Origin: Argentina anserina
Lineage: Eukaryota > Streptophyta > Magnoliopsida > Rosales > Rosaceae
DNA: 64,000 nt
Direction of reading: 5' to 3'
Assembly: GCF_933775445.1 (NCBI RefSeq)
Contig: NC_065872.1
Coordinates: forward strand, 13,268,001-13,332,000
The notes beneath the pieces are model-generated. The model had not been told where the DNA came from, made no database searches, and saw nothing but the letters and a program-made list of their open reading frames with translations. The position numbers and the translations under genes were made by a program. This document shows positions 1 to 12,900 of the stretch, in pieces (positions within the stretch are counted from its first letter, which is position 1; the number at the start of each line of letters is the position of its first letter).

Positions 1-470
1 CTGGAAACATATATGGGAGTGAGCCGAATAGAAAGAATGGGTGCTGTCCCATAGACACACGGAAGAGTGAAGAGAAAAAAAGAAAAGAAAATAGAGGTGA
101 ATCAAGAGAGAAGAATTTCACATCAACAAGGAAATTTGTTCTAGGAGATATTAGTGACTCCATTGAAGATCTTAGTGACATCATCGACAAGCTTAGTGAA
201 GTCGAAATACGTGTGATTACAACGATCTTAGTGAGGTTGTAATTGACACTTGAAGCAACGGTCTTAGTGAGGTTGTTTCAATACTTGATTGTGATTATCA
301 AGTAAGAAGTATTTTACTTTTGAGAACTATATTATCATTGATTAAGGTGTAATCATTGTAATATGAATTGTTCAATAGAAAAGTAAAATTCTTCTATATA
401 TTCCGCTGCTATTACTCGTTGTTGTTCTATCTTGTATTTTCATATACTTTTTGGGTGCCCGATAAATTTC
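1..470 (+). repeat. Possible LTR-retrotransposon terminal fragment
   Basis: The stretch has short internal repeats built on 'cttagtga(g/c)' (about 150-270), then a T/A-rich tail with 'ttccgctgct' near 400. That layout is common in the 3' part of Copia-type LTRs. The left edge lies outside the window, and no primer-binding site or target duplication can be seen, so the class is inferred from texture only. Confidence 0.3.
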
Positions 471-1950
471 TATGTAAATCTAGCAAACTTTATATACCAT
501 ATAGTTTTGATGAATTTCCCATTTAGTCCCCGTCGCTCAAACAGTTATTATTTGTTGTACCTAGCAAAATGAAATTGTAGAGGCACCAAATGGCTTCGAT
601 TCAGCCTCGTCGGCAATCTAGCACTAAGCACTTGGCAAGTCTGTAGTTGAAATTCAAGTACCCCGAATCCCATTCCCATCCCATTATAATTCAACAAAGA
701 AGATCATACTACCTGATTGATATATACTGCCAGCAGAGATTATCCAATAACATCATCGAATATACCAATACTCATTTTGAATATTAGTTCTTGATTATGC
801 GACCAATCAATTCTATGAGTTGAAGGCTTACTAACTATTAGGAATGAAACATGTGCAGGTCCTAATGGAATTGTCTTAACTTTTGAAAGATTATGTTGTT
901 TTAAATAAAAATTAACTTAATTATAAGATTTCTCCGGTGAAGTATATTTGCAAACAAAGCAATGAAGGCATTTAGCATCATAGAATTTCTCCACTTACCC
1001 ATTACTACCAAAACGTGTATCTCCAAACCCAAAATTGAGCTTCTAACCAACGTGAGAAGGAGAATGAGAAGATGTTGCTGGGTTTGGGCACGGCTGTACG
1101 GGGTATATTTTGCTTAGCAATATAAGAGAAGGGTACTATAGTAAAATAGATGGATGTATTTAGTAACTATATAGGTGTAGAAAGTGTACCGGGTTTACTA
1201 AGAGATTTACCGGGTACTTTTAGAAATACCCTACTTCATTTTTTGTCGAAAGTGTATAGATTTGGTGTGTTAAGAAAGCTCATTAGTGTCACTACGAGAT
1301 AACACAAAGTGACAAAACCCATTTAAATTATATTTGCCTGCCACGAGAGTTGGTAAGTAGGTCATGAGAGAGCTCCGTTCTTTTCAGAGCAATCTCGCCA
1401 TTTCGGATATTGAGATCTCGATCTCAAGCAGCGGCGGTCTGCTATATATGCAAAAGTACATGGCGTACGTACGTATATTGTATTTTGATGCAATTTTTTA
1501 GATTAAAAAGGATTGTCTTCTTACCTAAAATGAAAAATTAAATGCTGAGAGATAGCAATATGAAATATGTGAACAATAGATAGTAGTACATGAGTACACT
1601 TGACCAGCTAGAAGAGTGGATATAAAAGCCATCTGCATATATTTTCCATTAAGCAGGATATATGTCATTGGCTTGGTAACGATATACTTCTAAACGCTAT
1701 AGCTTTACAATAAGTAGGGGATCATATATATATATATATATATATATGTTTTCTAGTTACTACAATATATATATGTTTTCTAGTTACTACAATTTAATTA
1801 ATCTCGCTTATTGTAGTCTACAAAGGATGAACTCACTATTCATCCTCCATCCATATGCATCCAAACTTGCTCAACAGACACTACGTACGTATTGTAACCT
1901 TCACTTCTATCTAACTTTGTAAATTGTAATTTGGGCAATTGTCTAACTTC
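471..1950. other. AT-rich intergenic DNA with a local duplication
   Basis: No gene is supported here. An (AT)n tract at about 1732-1747 is followed by two direct copies of a ~27-bp block containing 'gttttctagttactacaa' (about 1748-1791). The stretch lies downstream of the SEP2 stop codon and must contain the SEP2 3' UTR. Confidence 0.6.
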
Positions 1951-2648
1951 TCAGACGTCGTCAGACCAATCAGTAATATCCGTGTCGTAGAACAAGCCGT
2001 CGACGATCTGATCAATCAGCGAGTTTATAAAAGAGTTACATCCCAGACTAAAGATCCGACCCACTCGGGTTCGAGCACTGGTCATCACAGCAGCAACCAC
2101 AGCGCACGTCACCGCGGCCAAACCAACCCCTGCCGCTTCCGCTATCCCTTCCGTCTCTACTTTCCCGAACAACGAGTTCCCGGTCACCACCTCCTTCGTC
2201 ACAGTCACAGCAAACACCACCTGCATCGTATAACACTTGTCAATCTTTGATAAGTCAAGCTTTATAAGTACTCGAAAGTGAAACAATCTAACAAACCCTA
2301 AGTTAGTTAGTCTTTTACCATGGCTAGACGACCGGAGACGATCTCGAAGTCCTGGCTCTTTTTGGAGCTGTCGATGTAGTCCGACAGAGTCGCGAAAAAC
2401 GACATCGCTTCATCGCCCACGACTCCTCCACCATCTTTCTTCGTCTTCATTACACTGACAAGATCTGAGCCTTCCGAGCCGTACGATCTCAAAGTGCATA
2501 GCCGAGGCTGAAGCATGATCTTCGATTTCTTGGTCAGTTTCGGAACTGTAACCTGCGCCGGAGGTAGAGGTTGATCTCCTCCGCATCGAACTGCCGGAGT
2601 CTGGAACCTCCTAAGCTCGCAGCGAATCCCGCGCGCCGCCGTGGCCAT
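1951..2648 (-). CDS. SEP2: Stress-enhanced protein 2, chloroplastic (LHC-like two-helix protein)
   Basis: The gene has two exons, 2319-2648 and 1951-2220, with a 98-nt GT-AG intron (2221-2318), giving 199 residues. Arabidopsis SEP2 is about 200 residues. SEP proteins are thylakoid relatives of light-harvesting proteins, induced by high light and thought to be photoprotective. Seen here: a basic, Ser/Arg-rich N-terminus fitting a plastid transit peptide; a conserved block around 'IMLQPRLCTLRSYGS' (about 44-58); the first LHC-like helix with 'FEIVSGRLAM' (about 101-110), whose Glu and Arg correspond to pigment-binding positions; then a second hydrophobic segment rich in Ala/Val. The C-terminus 'QIVDGLFYDTDITDWSDDV' is acidic. 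The splice joins ATG|GTG in phase 0 inside helix 1. Identification is by remembered family resemblance; no search was run. Confidence 0.85.
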
Positions 2649-3879
2649 AGTTAGAGAGGAAATGAAGCAAAGAAAACGAGAGGGTTCCTAGAATGTGGGG
2701 GTAAAAGAAGATGGGATGATTTTGTTGGTGGTGGAGGTGGTGGTCTATGACTCCACGTCTTTTGTATTGTTTGTGGAGGTGGAGGGTGATGGAGGTGTGG
2801 AGATACGGTGGTTACGTGGCGGTTGCTTTGCTCGTTAACGTCGTTTTCAGGGACTACTTAACTGGTTGGTCTCGTCGGTAAATGAATTATGTGAATGAAT
2901 AAGGACTTGTCGTTTTTTGTTGGATTTGTTTGTTAGATGTGTTATTCTACGATGAAATTGACCATATTGCTTTAGTTTTTGGTGTACAGGAAGAGAGTTC
3001 TAGGTCGACTGCGTCAGAGCCACCAAAGTAACTCACCACATGGTCAATCATGGTTGGCTTTAGGGCAGTGCCCGGTGCCCGGTGGCGATCGACCTGCCTA
3101 CGACCCTAGTTCGCAATGCAGTTTCCACTTTCCATGTATGTGACAGTTGATGATAAATCCTTATATGAATCTCTTTTTTTAAGGACGGAAGAGCTCCAAA
3201 CTATCTGGAAGCCTCCATCCTTATATGATTCTTAATGATCATAGAACGATCTTTTTATATATACTTATACAGTTATACTTGAGACGTAAAATTAAACGTG
3301 TACACTATCAACGAGCTTATTAAGAGTATATGCTAGAAATTTGTGATTAATAAAATGAGAAACAAAAGATGACTTCTTCATAAGTCAATACCTCGGGGTC
3401 ATAATACCAAATTGAAGCCAAACTTGAATACCCAGTTGTGGCGGCTCGATCAACTGCAATGATTTACATTGATATTTTGCCCTAGTTGCATTTCAGAGTC
3501 GTCTTTGCACCTCGATCATAGTCAATACTCACTCATAGGAAAACTTTAATCTCCATCTTCATTTGGAATCCTTATCGTTTCAGTAAGTAAGCGCATTCTT
3601 GTATGGACTAAAAAGAAAAACGAAATATGGCAATCCCAGAGTGGCTAACTAAGCTAAGCATGGATGAATTCATTTCAAATATGGATGCCCCATGTGTAAA
3701 TTAATCAATCTACAACTTAACAGAAAAGGCAATCAAACATGAAAAAAGAAAGACACATATCTTTCTCAAGGAATAGATGGATCAAATCATTCTCCTTGAC
3801 ATCAACACTTTCTTCTTTCTACCCTAACTCTTATGCATGCCCAACAATTCTATCCCTTCACTTCACTTCCCCTAGTGTG
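2649..3879. other. Intergenic: SEP2 promoter side and 3' flank of the MIZ1-like gene
   Basis: No coding sequence is supported. The first ~200 bases lie directly upstream of SEP2 and include GT/GGA-rich sequence typical of a 5' leader. The two flanking genes are both on the minus strand, so this is a head-to-tail spacer. Confidence 0.5.
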
Positions 3880-4662
3880 TCAAATCCTTACAAAGAAAAT
3901 ACTGAGCTCAGGTCCATTATTCCCTTCCGGACTCATCATATACAACGTTTCGGAGTCCTTCGAGCCTACAACGCGCTCAAAGAGGGCCCGCATGTATGCC
4001 ATTTCACCATCCGGACCCTCCACATCGGACTTCCCGGGCAACACGCCGGCTCCCATAGTCACAGCCTTGAGCACCTCCATGACGTTCAAGTCCTCCTCCG
4101 TGGCCTCCCTCTTAACCGCGTAACCCGTCTTCTTCCCATTGCAAAACATCGTCCAGACGGGCTCATCCATGATACTCGTCTTGTCTTTGTCACCTCTCTT
4201 CTCGCATTCGAGAGCGATCCTCACCATTCCTGAGCTCATCTCCTTCTGAAGCACGTTGGTCTGCATGGCTAGCTCGAGAACGAAGCTAGGTAGAGTCTTG
4301 GAGCTTTCCTGTATCGACAGGCTCACCCGGCCCTTCCGATACCCGAACAGCGTGCCGCTGACTCGGACGCCGGACGTGACGGTGCGGTTGGAGTCGAGCC
4401 GGCCGCCGGGGAGCGACGGCATTTTGCATGCGGTGGGTGTGATGATGGGCAAGGACCGGAGGACGGATCTGAAGACGCGGAAGACTTTGGTTTTGTTCTT
4501 CTTTTTAATGGAGGGCTGCTCGAGGGTGGTGGAGTTTGGTAACGGATTAGGAAGTGGCGGCGGCGACGGAGGTACTGTAGTGGTGGTGCGAGTGGAGGAG
4601 GAGGATGTTGCTGACGACGGACGTTGCTGTTCCCTTGATACAGCTTTTGTTGGCTCCCCCAT
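3880..4662 (-). CDS. MIZU-KUSSEI 1-like protein (DUF617)
   Basis: An intact single-exon frame of 260 residues, the usual size and intron-less structure for this plant family. MIZ1 is needed for root hydrotropism in Arabidopsis and associates with the ER face; most paralogues have no assigned role. Seen here: a low-complexity Ser/Thr/Pro N-terminus (about 1-50), a basic stretch, then the DUF617 domain from about residue 60 to the end. Domain landmarks include 'RVSGTLFGYRKGRVSLSIQE', 'SFVLELAMQTNVLQKEMSSG', 'EPVWTMFCNGKKTGYA' and the terminal 'GPELSIFFVRI'. The start is the first ATG (4660-4662); a GA-rich leader lies just upstream. Which MIZ1 paralogue this is cannot be decided from the sequence alone. 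Confidence 0.92.
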   Translation of the reverse strand: MGEPTKAVSREQQRPSSATSSSSTRTTTTVPPSPPPLPNPLPNSTTLEQPSIKKKNKTKVFRVFRSVLRSLPIITPTACKMPSLPGGRLDSNRTVTSGVRVSGTLFGYRKGRVSLSIQESSKTLPSFVLELAMQTNVLQKEMSSGMVRIALECEKRGDKDKTSIMDEPVWTMFCNGKKTGYAVKREATEEDLNVMEVLKAVTMGAGVLPGKSDVEGPDGEMAYMRALFERVVGSKDSETLYMMSPEGNNGPELSIFFVRI

Positions 4663-5855
4663 TAATGGCGTTGGTGATCCAGGAATGGGAGAGTGCCATG
4701 AGAGAAAGGAGGGGAGGGAGGGACAAGAGAGAGAGAGAGAGAGACAGAGGAGAGCGAGAGAGACCTGGATCAGAGAGAGGGCTGGGTCCGATTGTAGAGT
4801 TTGTTATCGGATTTGTGGCATCAATTAGTCTCCTGACCTCAAATCGCGGTATGTGATCTTATCTATTTGCCATTGTGTACGTTTTATGTATATATACTTA
4901 TATAACATGGTTTTATTTTGTTTCGAGAGAGTATCATTAAGATTACTACTAGGACATAGAACATGAGAATTTGTTCAAAATATTAAGAAACGACTGTAAG
5001 CACATAGAGTGTTTCACAAAGCCAGTTACACTTGATAGAGTAAAAGAACTCAAATAAATATTAGTTCCGAGAGAATTGGTTGATTTACACAAAAATGTTC
5101 TCCATATATGGCATATATAATAATTTCTCTATATATGAGTTCACAAAAATTTCCACTCCAGCTTCATTTTTGATAGGATCTCCAATACAAGCAACAAAAA
5201 AACCAAAGTGCCCTTGACACTTGATCTCCAGCTGCTCAACATATGTTAACACTTGATTATATATACCATGAGAGCAAATTATTGCTACTTGATAAATTCA
5301 TCATATATATACCCACCAAACGTTTTTGACGGGTTAAACTTCATGCATTCATCGTTCCTACTCCCCCTTGCGCCTTTTTTAGATTAATGATGGTTGATTG
5401 AAATTCAATCATTAAATTTTGTATTACTTTAGTCATGTTATTTGACTATAACAAAATTATCAGCATCATGTATCTATTTTCAAAACAATTCAAATACCGT
5501 TATGACTGATACGTATGAGGCTTTATTGAGTTTTTATATATACGTAGGAGGTTTTTTTTTTTGAAAAAAATAGTTTACATTAAACTAGACTCAGAAAACT
5601 ACATGCATCACAAATTGTATTACCCTAAAACATCAAAGGTGATCTTAAGAACAGTCGATACAATGCAATCTTTAATAACCCTCATTATAGAATGAACACA
5701 AATAAATCTACCACTATTGAGCATGAATCAAGAATCCGAATAAAATCTCTATAGAAGATATTACATGTAGCCTATAGACCTTAATTGGTGTACAACATAT
5801 AATATCTAGAGTAGAATGGAATGATTTATGAAACGATAGTTTAGGTAGGAAGGCT
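4663..5855. other. Intergenic; GA microsatellite in the MIZ1-like leader
   Basis: A (GA)n run at 4727-4744 sits within 90 bases upstream of the MIZ1-like start codon, a common position for leader microsatellites. The remainder is AT-rich with no gene or recognisable element. Confidence 0.6.
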
Positions 5856-7310
5856 CAAGGAACAAAATCTCCCCGATATTTCCGATATATCCTCCGATAT
5901 ATCCATTTAAAAAAAAGATATATCTTAGGGGTAAATATCTTATTTTTTCCCGTATCTGCGATATTTCTCCGATAACATAAAATATCTGCGACATTTCTCC
6001 GATATTTACGATATATCTAATATATCATCGATAGTTTAGAGAAATATTTGAAAATTTTCACTTAAAAAAAATTAACTCAATTTGAGGATGTCTCGGCTCT
6101 CCTTCACCTGGAGTTTTTGATTAATTAATCACCTCGAGCCTCGAGGGATATAAAAAATAATACTAGAAGAGTAGTCATTCAATCGGCTAATTTTTAATTT
6201 TTCGTAAAAGATATCGAAATGAGCAGTTGAAGTTCAAGTCTTAACTCTTAAAAGTCAAGCCATATCAGTGACCAGTGCGCTCCTTGACCGTGAGGGAATC
6301 CAAAGTAAAGGGTCACAACGTAGTCTCACACTCTCATGAAGGTCATAAGTGAATATATAGAATTTTAGTAACAAGTGTTCTCCTCGAAGAATATAGAAAG
6401 AGTAGTAATCTTTATCTCCTTGACGTCCTCTCAAATGATATCTAGATAAGGAGTGTTCTCCTCGAGCACTATTCGGGGAAGTAAGAAAGTTGGAGACTCG
6501 AGAGATGATTCTGATAATGCTAGTGTGTGGGGCGCTGTAGCAACTCCAGATAGTTCAGATAATGATGATGGTGGTGGTGGTGGTGGTGGTTGTGGTGGTG
6601 GTGGTGGTGGAAGTCGAGAAGGTGGTGGAGATACAAGGTTTGAATATGGACAATTTTATGTAGGTGGAGAATTTGAGCAGTTTACTTGTGAAAGTAATTT
6701 TGATTATGCTACCCAAGATGAGAATCATGGATCTAGAGCAGGCAGTCATGGTGTACAACAGCAAAATAGATGCAGGTGGAGGATAAAAGGAGTTATTGAT
6801 GATCAAAATTTTTCATCTGATGTTAGTTCAGTTGCCTTAAGTTTTGATTATATCAGTTTAGGCACATAACACAGTGAGATGTCAAACGAATCACATGAAG
6901 TCAATTATCAACCTAGTCATCCTATTTATAATTATGGTCAGTTTGGAGACGTTTATGATCAATTATCGAGTTGGGTTCATCTTTATTATCCCATTCTCGG
7001 AGAAACTGTTAGTAACTCAAAAGAGATATATGACTATCATGTTAACCATTACAATTTGTACTATATGGCTGATATGTCTTGGGCAAAATATTGTAGTTTT
7101 GTTTACCAACGTGCATCTTTTCAAGCACCTAGAGCCTCTTTTGGGTACTAGATAAAATTAATAATTGTATTTGTTTGTATGTAATTCAATAAGAAATAAA
7201 TAATTTTGAAAGATGAACGATATTTTTTTTTTCCAATATCCCCGATATATCCGAAATCTCCCTTTTTCAAAAAAACGATATATCCCCCGATACCGATATT
7301 TTGAACTTTG
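5856..7310 (+). mobile_element. Internally deleted hAT element (family 1)
   Basis: The ends are imperfect terminal inverted repeats: left 'CAAGGAACAAAATCTCC', right (reverse complement) 'CAAAGTTCAAAATATCGG'. They are flanked by an 8-bp target duplication with one mismatch: GGAAGGCT at 5848-5855 and GGAAGACT at 7311-7318. Both subterminal regions are packed with the motif CGATAT(ATC) in either orientation (about 5870-6030 and 7225-7300). Eight-bp duplications and CA-starting ends are hAT hallmarks. Inside, only the 3' tail of a transposase-like gene remains (6453-7151); no BED finger, RNase-H core or dimerisation domain is seen. Confidence 0.75.
6453..7151 (+). pseudogene. C-terminal tail of a hAT transposase, interrupted by one stop
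   Basis: A continuous frame broken only by an in-frame TAA at 6867-6869. It begins 'SSSTIRGSKKVGDSRDDS', runs through an Asp-rich then Gly-rich stretch encoded by GGT repeats (about 6565-6612), and ends in a Tyr/Ser-rich tail. Acidic and glycine-rich tails like this follow the dimerisation domain in plant hAT proteins; the catalytic part is absent. It lies inside the TIR-bounded element and shares its orientation with the right end. Assigning it as a transposase tail is an inference from context and composition. Confidence 0.5.
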
Positions 7311-9600
7311 GGAAGACTAGATATCTACATCTTGCCGGCACTCATCTCTAGCTCTACAGTTGCATCAGCAACGCCCTTATGTCATGGTCAGTTGTCAAGG
7401 AGCATTGGGCACCAACAAAACCGAGTCCAAACTCAAACTCGAAAGGCCCGCCTAGACCAGATTACTGGCAACGAGAGCATTGCGGAGGACATTGCCAAAG
7501 CCGAAACAGGGCGATCTAAGAGCCCACCAACCCCTCTAAGGCGAAGCCCAAAATAAAGCCAGATGGCTCAGATCCAAACCTCATCACCTTGAGGTCGTCA
7601 ACACTCTATTGCCGCCGCCACCTAATATTCTGGCTCCAGCACAGGATCAACGAAACAATAGCTGCCTTCAAACCTAGAGGACACTGACACCATCACAAGA
7701 TCGCCGACATCCACCCAACTAGTGCTTGAACACAACACAGTCCCAATCAGCGCCACCTGCCTCCGATCACTACCACCCATCACCACCGTCACAGGAGCCA
7801 GTGAACAAGCCTGCTCAACCCCATCCATAACCAGCACGATCGGCACCTTAACCTGCACCATCGTTGAAAACCACAACACGAACAAAGAAGCCCCTAAGCC
7901 GGAGCCTCTCACTGCAAACACGAACCAAGAGGTTATTGGTAAACCTCTCGTCGCCATCACAATCACTCTGCCAAGGAGAAAGGCAGCGCCACTAGCAGTC
8001 AAGTCTCTTGCCTTATAAATAAGAGATTAATTACTCATTGTTCTTCCCATTTCTCAACGATATATCAGCAACTATTTGGGTTGTAGTAGAGGTTTTTGTT
8101 TGTCATAACTTGTTATACGTAAAAAACAAAAATATACCCTAAAAAAAAACAATGTATCGGCTACTTTCACTCTGATGAATGCCCTCATGGAAGGATCGAG
8201 AGAGTGAGAGGTAAGCAAAGAAACTATAAAAAAAAAATTAATCTCCATCTTCACTACTATAACCAGAAGTCTTATGTTGGTGTCAACAACTTCACCAACT
8301 TTTTAAATTTCTTATATCACATATGATATTTTAAAATTTACATCAATAAATAAAATCAACAAGAATTAATACATTAAATTAATTAAATAATAATAAAAAA
8401 GATGAATGATTGCCAAATCCACTGTCACAATGCAAATCTAAAATGCACGGGCGGATTGCTAGTTCTTTTTAAATGGCACGGACCCGTTCCTTGAATCCGG
8501 GGGCGCCCTCCTAATAAGCGACAGTGGATGGCATGTCGTTTTTCTCTAGTTTGTACTCTTCTAATAATCCGCCCTAGGATTGGAATTGATGGATGATTTG
8601 GAAAATAAAAAAATGGCAATAGTACCAACTAGGCAACTACCAAGCACAGTGGTGATAGGAACGGAGAGAAAAATCCAAGGCACAACCGGAAGGATGAGAA
8701 CCGATGGAGGCCATACGTTTGGTACGTTGATTTTAGCCTAAAGTTGGAGATGCATGCAACTGCAGAAACATATGCAAATAAAAATGAACATCTCTAATAT
8801 TTAAGATCTAAAAAAGTGTTTCGGTTTTTTTTTGAGCTGAAATCTATAATTAGGGATGTTAAAGAGTCGATTGGTTTCATCAACCAAGTCTCCATTTTTT
8901 TCGCATGTCTACATAGAGGCAAATTTTCCTTGTGGATGTCCTTACTTCCTTAGTTAGGTCGTTCTCTCCGCAGTCGAGAATGTGGATGGGGATTCCCCCA
9001 AACTAGCATATCTTCAAGAAACAAAGTGCACAAAAAGCCAAATATTCAGCCAAAGTAAATAACATATTATTATTACAAACTCACCAAGGCCTCGAAAAGT
9101 AACTTAGTGGTATGAGGAAACAGATTTTCCGTCTACCCAAATTTTGCCCACCTTCCTAAATTTACGACACGTGTTTTCTTATTTAATTGTGGTTAAGTGA
9201 TAATAATTTATAACAATAAAATTATCTTTTCTTTATGTTCAAGTAAAAATTATAATAAATTATAATTTGATGTTAAAAATTTATATTAATAACTATGGTT
9301 AGAGCATAATTAAATAAGAAGAATAAGAAGACACAAGACTTAAATTTAGGAAGGTGGATATGAGTGAACAAAATTTGAGTGGTTGACAAATTTATTTTCG
9401 TGATATGATCGGTTATGCAAATTTTACCTGTAAAGATATACTACAAAAATAGAAAAATCTTCCGCTAAATAACATATACTTAACACAGTATATAATACGT
9501 CAAATAACAATCGTTCTTTCTCGAGAGGCCAAAACTGCGGCTAGACGAGGAACGTAGAGATGCAACGAACGCTGTAGTATTCATCATTTTCACCCGTGAA
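7311..9600. other. GC-richer repeat-like block, then AT-rich spacer
   Basis: From 7311 to about 8030 the sequence is unusually AC-rich on the plus strand (TG/GGT-rich on the minus strand), with long open stretches but no recognisable domain. A block of similar TG-rich texture occurs at about 38900-39500 on the plus strand. It may be transposon-derived, class unknown. From 8031 to 9600 the DNA is AT-rich and nothing is supported. Confidence 0.4.
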
Positions 9601-9884
9601 TTGACCGCCGGTGATTATTCTCCACCGTCCGACCTTGTGACCAATATAATTCTCCTCAATAATTTTGTGCTTTCGGGTTTCTTTATAGGGGCCGGGACTC
9701 GTTCCCCCATTTCAAATCCTCAAAACTCGAACCACGCAACACGTGGCCACCTGATGCTCATTACAATCTCCCGGCAAATTCTCAGACTCGTCAAATTCCG
9801 ATCCTTACGCAACCAAATCACCATTCCCTCGTGATTCGATCTCCAATTCCCAATCTCTCCTCTTCTTCTTCTTCCTCTCTGCAA

Positions 9885-9904
9885 CTCTCTCTCTCTCTCT
9901 CTCT
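9885..9904 (+). repeat. (CT)n microsatellite in the DPE1 leader
   Basis: Twenty bases of CT repeat end two bases before the DPE1 ATG. The frame stays open upstream to 9831, but the only possible start there is GTG, so the ATG at 9906 is preferred and the CT tract is 5' UTR. Confidence 0.85.
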
Positions 9905-9905
9905 A

Positions 9906-12900
9906 ATGGCCGTTGCTACTTCTTTCTCACTCCTCCCCTCCACTCTCTCCCCCAAGCTCTCCTTCTCCTCACTCTTCTCCATCGCTCATTTCCGATCCAC
10001 TACTAGACTCCCGCTCTTCCGGATGAGAACCGCCGCCGTTTCGGCCTCCTCCGCCGCTTACGCCGTCGGCGACAACTTGCCGCTCGACTACGGCGAGGTC
10101 TTCCCGCAGGCGGATCCGAGCGAGCGCAGAAGAGCCGGCGTCGTGCTCCATCCGACCTCGTTTAAAGGACCTTACGGCATTGGTGATCTCGGCGAGGAGG
10201 CGTTTCGCTTCATCGACTGGCTTCACGACGCCGGATTCTCCCTCTGGCAGGTCCTCCCGCTCGTTCCTCCCGGCCGGAAGGCCAACGAGGAAGGCTCGCC
10301 GTACTCCGGTCAGGTACTGATCAAGTGATGATTCTTTTTAATCTCAAAGTGTTCATATCAGATGAAATGTGATTAGATTTAACCAGCTATGAGATTGTAG
10401 TGCAGAGTGTTGTGCAGCTTGTTCCTATTGTGTTTTTCGCAGTTTTCGATTTTTGTGGTGATTTGTGGTTGGTGGAATGTTGTGTTATAGGATGCGAATT
10501 GCGGAAACACTTTGTTGATATCACTTGATGAGCTTGTGAAGGATGGCTTGTTGACAAATGAAGAGCTTCCTAAGCCAGTGTGAGGGGACTTGTGTTTATG
10601 CAATTCTCGTCGTTTTGAGTTTTATTATATGAGTGTGTTTGACAGTGTTGGTTGTTATTGTGTCGCTGATTGTTGCAGTGATATGGAGCGTGTGAACTAC
10701 GCAGCCGTTGCTGAAATGAAAGACCCTCTGATAACTAAGGTAAACTTTCAGACTAGTGTTTCCATATGTAAGGTTTCGCTAAGTAATCACGGAATCTAAA
10801 ATGATACCAAAAGTCGAGCTGTGTTCAAAATTTTTGTCAAATGTATGCTAGGGTGCAATTAGCAAGTGTCACCTAGCAATTTTATCGAGTATTCACCAAC
10901 ATGTTACTTGTGCAGTTTTACACATTAGTGTGTACCTAAATCGTTTTTCCACTATTATTCATTGAGGTCCTTTGAATTAACTTGTTAGGATACTTGAATG
11001 ATTTTTCATTACGCATTGATGATGTACTAGTATTGATCTTATCTACTATCACGAATCAAAAAGTTTCTAAGTATAGTGTTTTTTCAGGCTGCAGAGAGAC
11101 TTATTATGAGTAAAGGGGATCTTAAAAGCCAGCTTGAAGATTTCCGTAGAGACCCTGATGTATCCTGTGAGATTCTCATATCATTTGTCCTCTAATATTT
11201 ATACCAGACGGTATCATTACCGCGTCAACATTATAATTTGAACATTTTTTAGAGAAACAAAATTAAATTTTGACTCTAGTTTTAGTTATTGGGTGTGTTT
11301 TTCAGTTGAACTTATGTACGTAAATACTTGCACACATTCGAGGAAACTATGTTAAACTCTTTGTTCCTAAAAAGTGATTTTGGGGTCTTTTGGCAATTTC
11401 AACATGGTTCCTGATGTGCTAAAACTACAATTTATGTGTGATGTGGTGTGTTTGTGTGGACAATTACTCCATCTTCTACAAGTGATTCTCTTTTTACAAT
11501 GTTCCAGGCTGGCTTGAGGACGCTGCTTATTTCGCTGCAATTGACAGCAGTTTAGATGCTTTTAGCTGGTACGAGTGGCCAGTACCCTTGAAAGATCGTC
11601 ATCTTGCAGCCTTAGAAGACATCTATCAGAGCAAAGAGCATTTTGTGAGATCTGGGTGACTGGCTATTACTTAATAAATTTCTTATCATACATACATTTG
11701 CTGTTAGGACCCCCCATTTTCTCCAATTTGTCTTATAGTTTTATTTCTGCAGATAATTCTATTCATTGCCGAACAATTTTTGTTCCAAAGACAATGGCAG
11801 AGAGTTCGGAAGTATGCACAGTTGAAGGGAATCAGTATCATGGGAGACATGCCCATTTATGTAGGATATCATAGTGCAGATGTTTGGGCCAATAGAAAAC
11901 ACTTCTTGCTGGTGAGTACTTTAGCGTTGTGGAAAGGACATGTTAGTTTCTGGACTTGCTTCAGATGTGTGCTTTTACAGATGCCAATTGCTGATCAAAT
12001 TGTCTTGCAGAATAGAAAAGGTTATCCTCTTCTAGTCAGTGGTGTTCCCCCTGATGCCTTCAGTGAAACTGGTCAGCTGTGGGGCAGGTTGGTAAAGCTA
12101 CCTAATCGTTCGAGTATGTTTATTAATTGGTTTCTGTATCACTGACCTTGCTCATAAATGTTATTGTTGACTTGAAGCCCTCTATATGATTGGAAAGCGA
12201 TGGAGAAAGAGGGATTTTCATGGTGGATACGCCGCATAAGAAGAGCACAAAATATATACAATGAGTTCAGAATAGACCACTTCAGAGGACTTGCTGGCTT
12301 CTGGGCTGTTCCTTCTGGTGCGAAGTTATAATCAATTCCTTACTATCTTTTCTTACATATATATGTGTTGGTATCAAACTAACATATTGGCTGTGTCTGT
12401 GTGTACAGAAGCAAAAGTTGCAATGGTTGGACAATGGAAGGTCAGGTTTCACTAGTTCATGAAATATAGCCATAGCTCCTTTTCTTTCTTTTATGTGTTT
12501 TTGACATCAAATCTAAACCCTCTTTTTTATGACGTTAGGCAGGACCTGGAAAATCCGTTTTTGATGCCATATCCAGAGCAGTTGGAAAGACCAACATAAT
12601 AGCTGAAGATTTGGTATGTTTTAGCTAAATTTTGCTTGTTTCTCTTCTGCGAAAGAAAACTAAAGGATAGAAGATAAAATGTAAAGTATTTGGCTGTTTT
12701 GTTGTATAACATGCATCATTTATAATTTATATGGTAGAAATAATGTGTTTTTCCACTTTCACTGTTTTTTCCATGCATTAGTAAGTAAGATGTACCATTG
12801 TAGACTGTTTCAATTTCTGGATTTCAGTAATTTGTGTAGATTCAGATGTTTGTGTTTATAATAGTTAATGGCTACAGTGAAGACATGATAAATGCCTCTG

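Noticed and set aside
3739..4856. Plus-strand frames opposite the MIZ1-like gene
   Set aside because: Antisense shadows of an intact conserved single-exon gene.
8440..8475. Helitron-like 3' end (cacgggcggattgctagt)
   Set aside because: The hairpin is poor and there is no convincing 5' terminus upstream.
9831..9905. Upstream extension of DPE1 by 25 codons
   Set aside because: The only start there is GTG and the sequence is a CT-rich leader; the ATG at 9906 gives a normal transit peptide.
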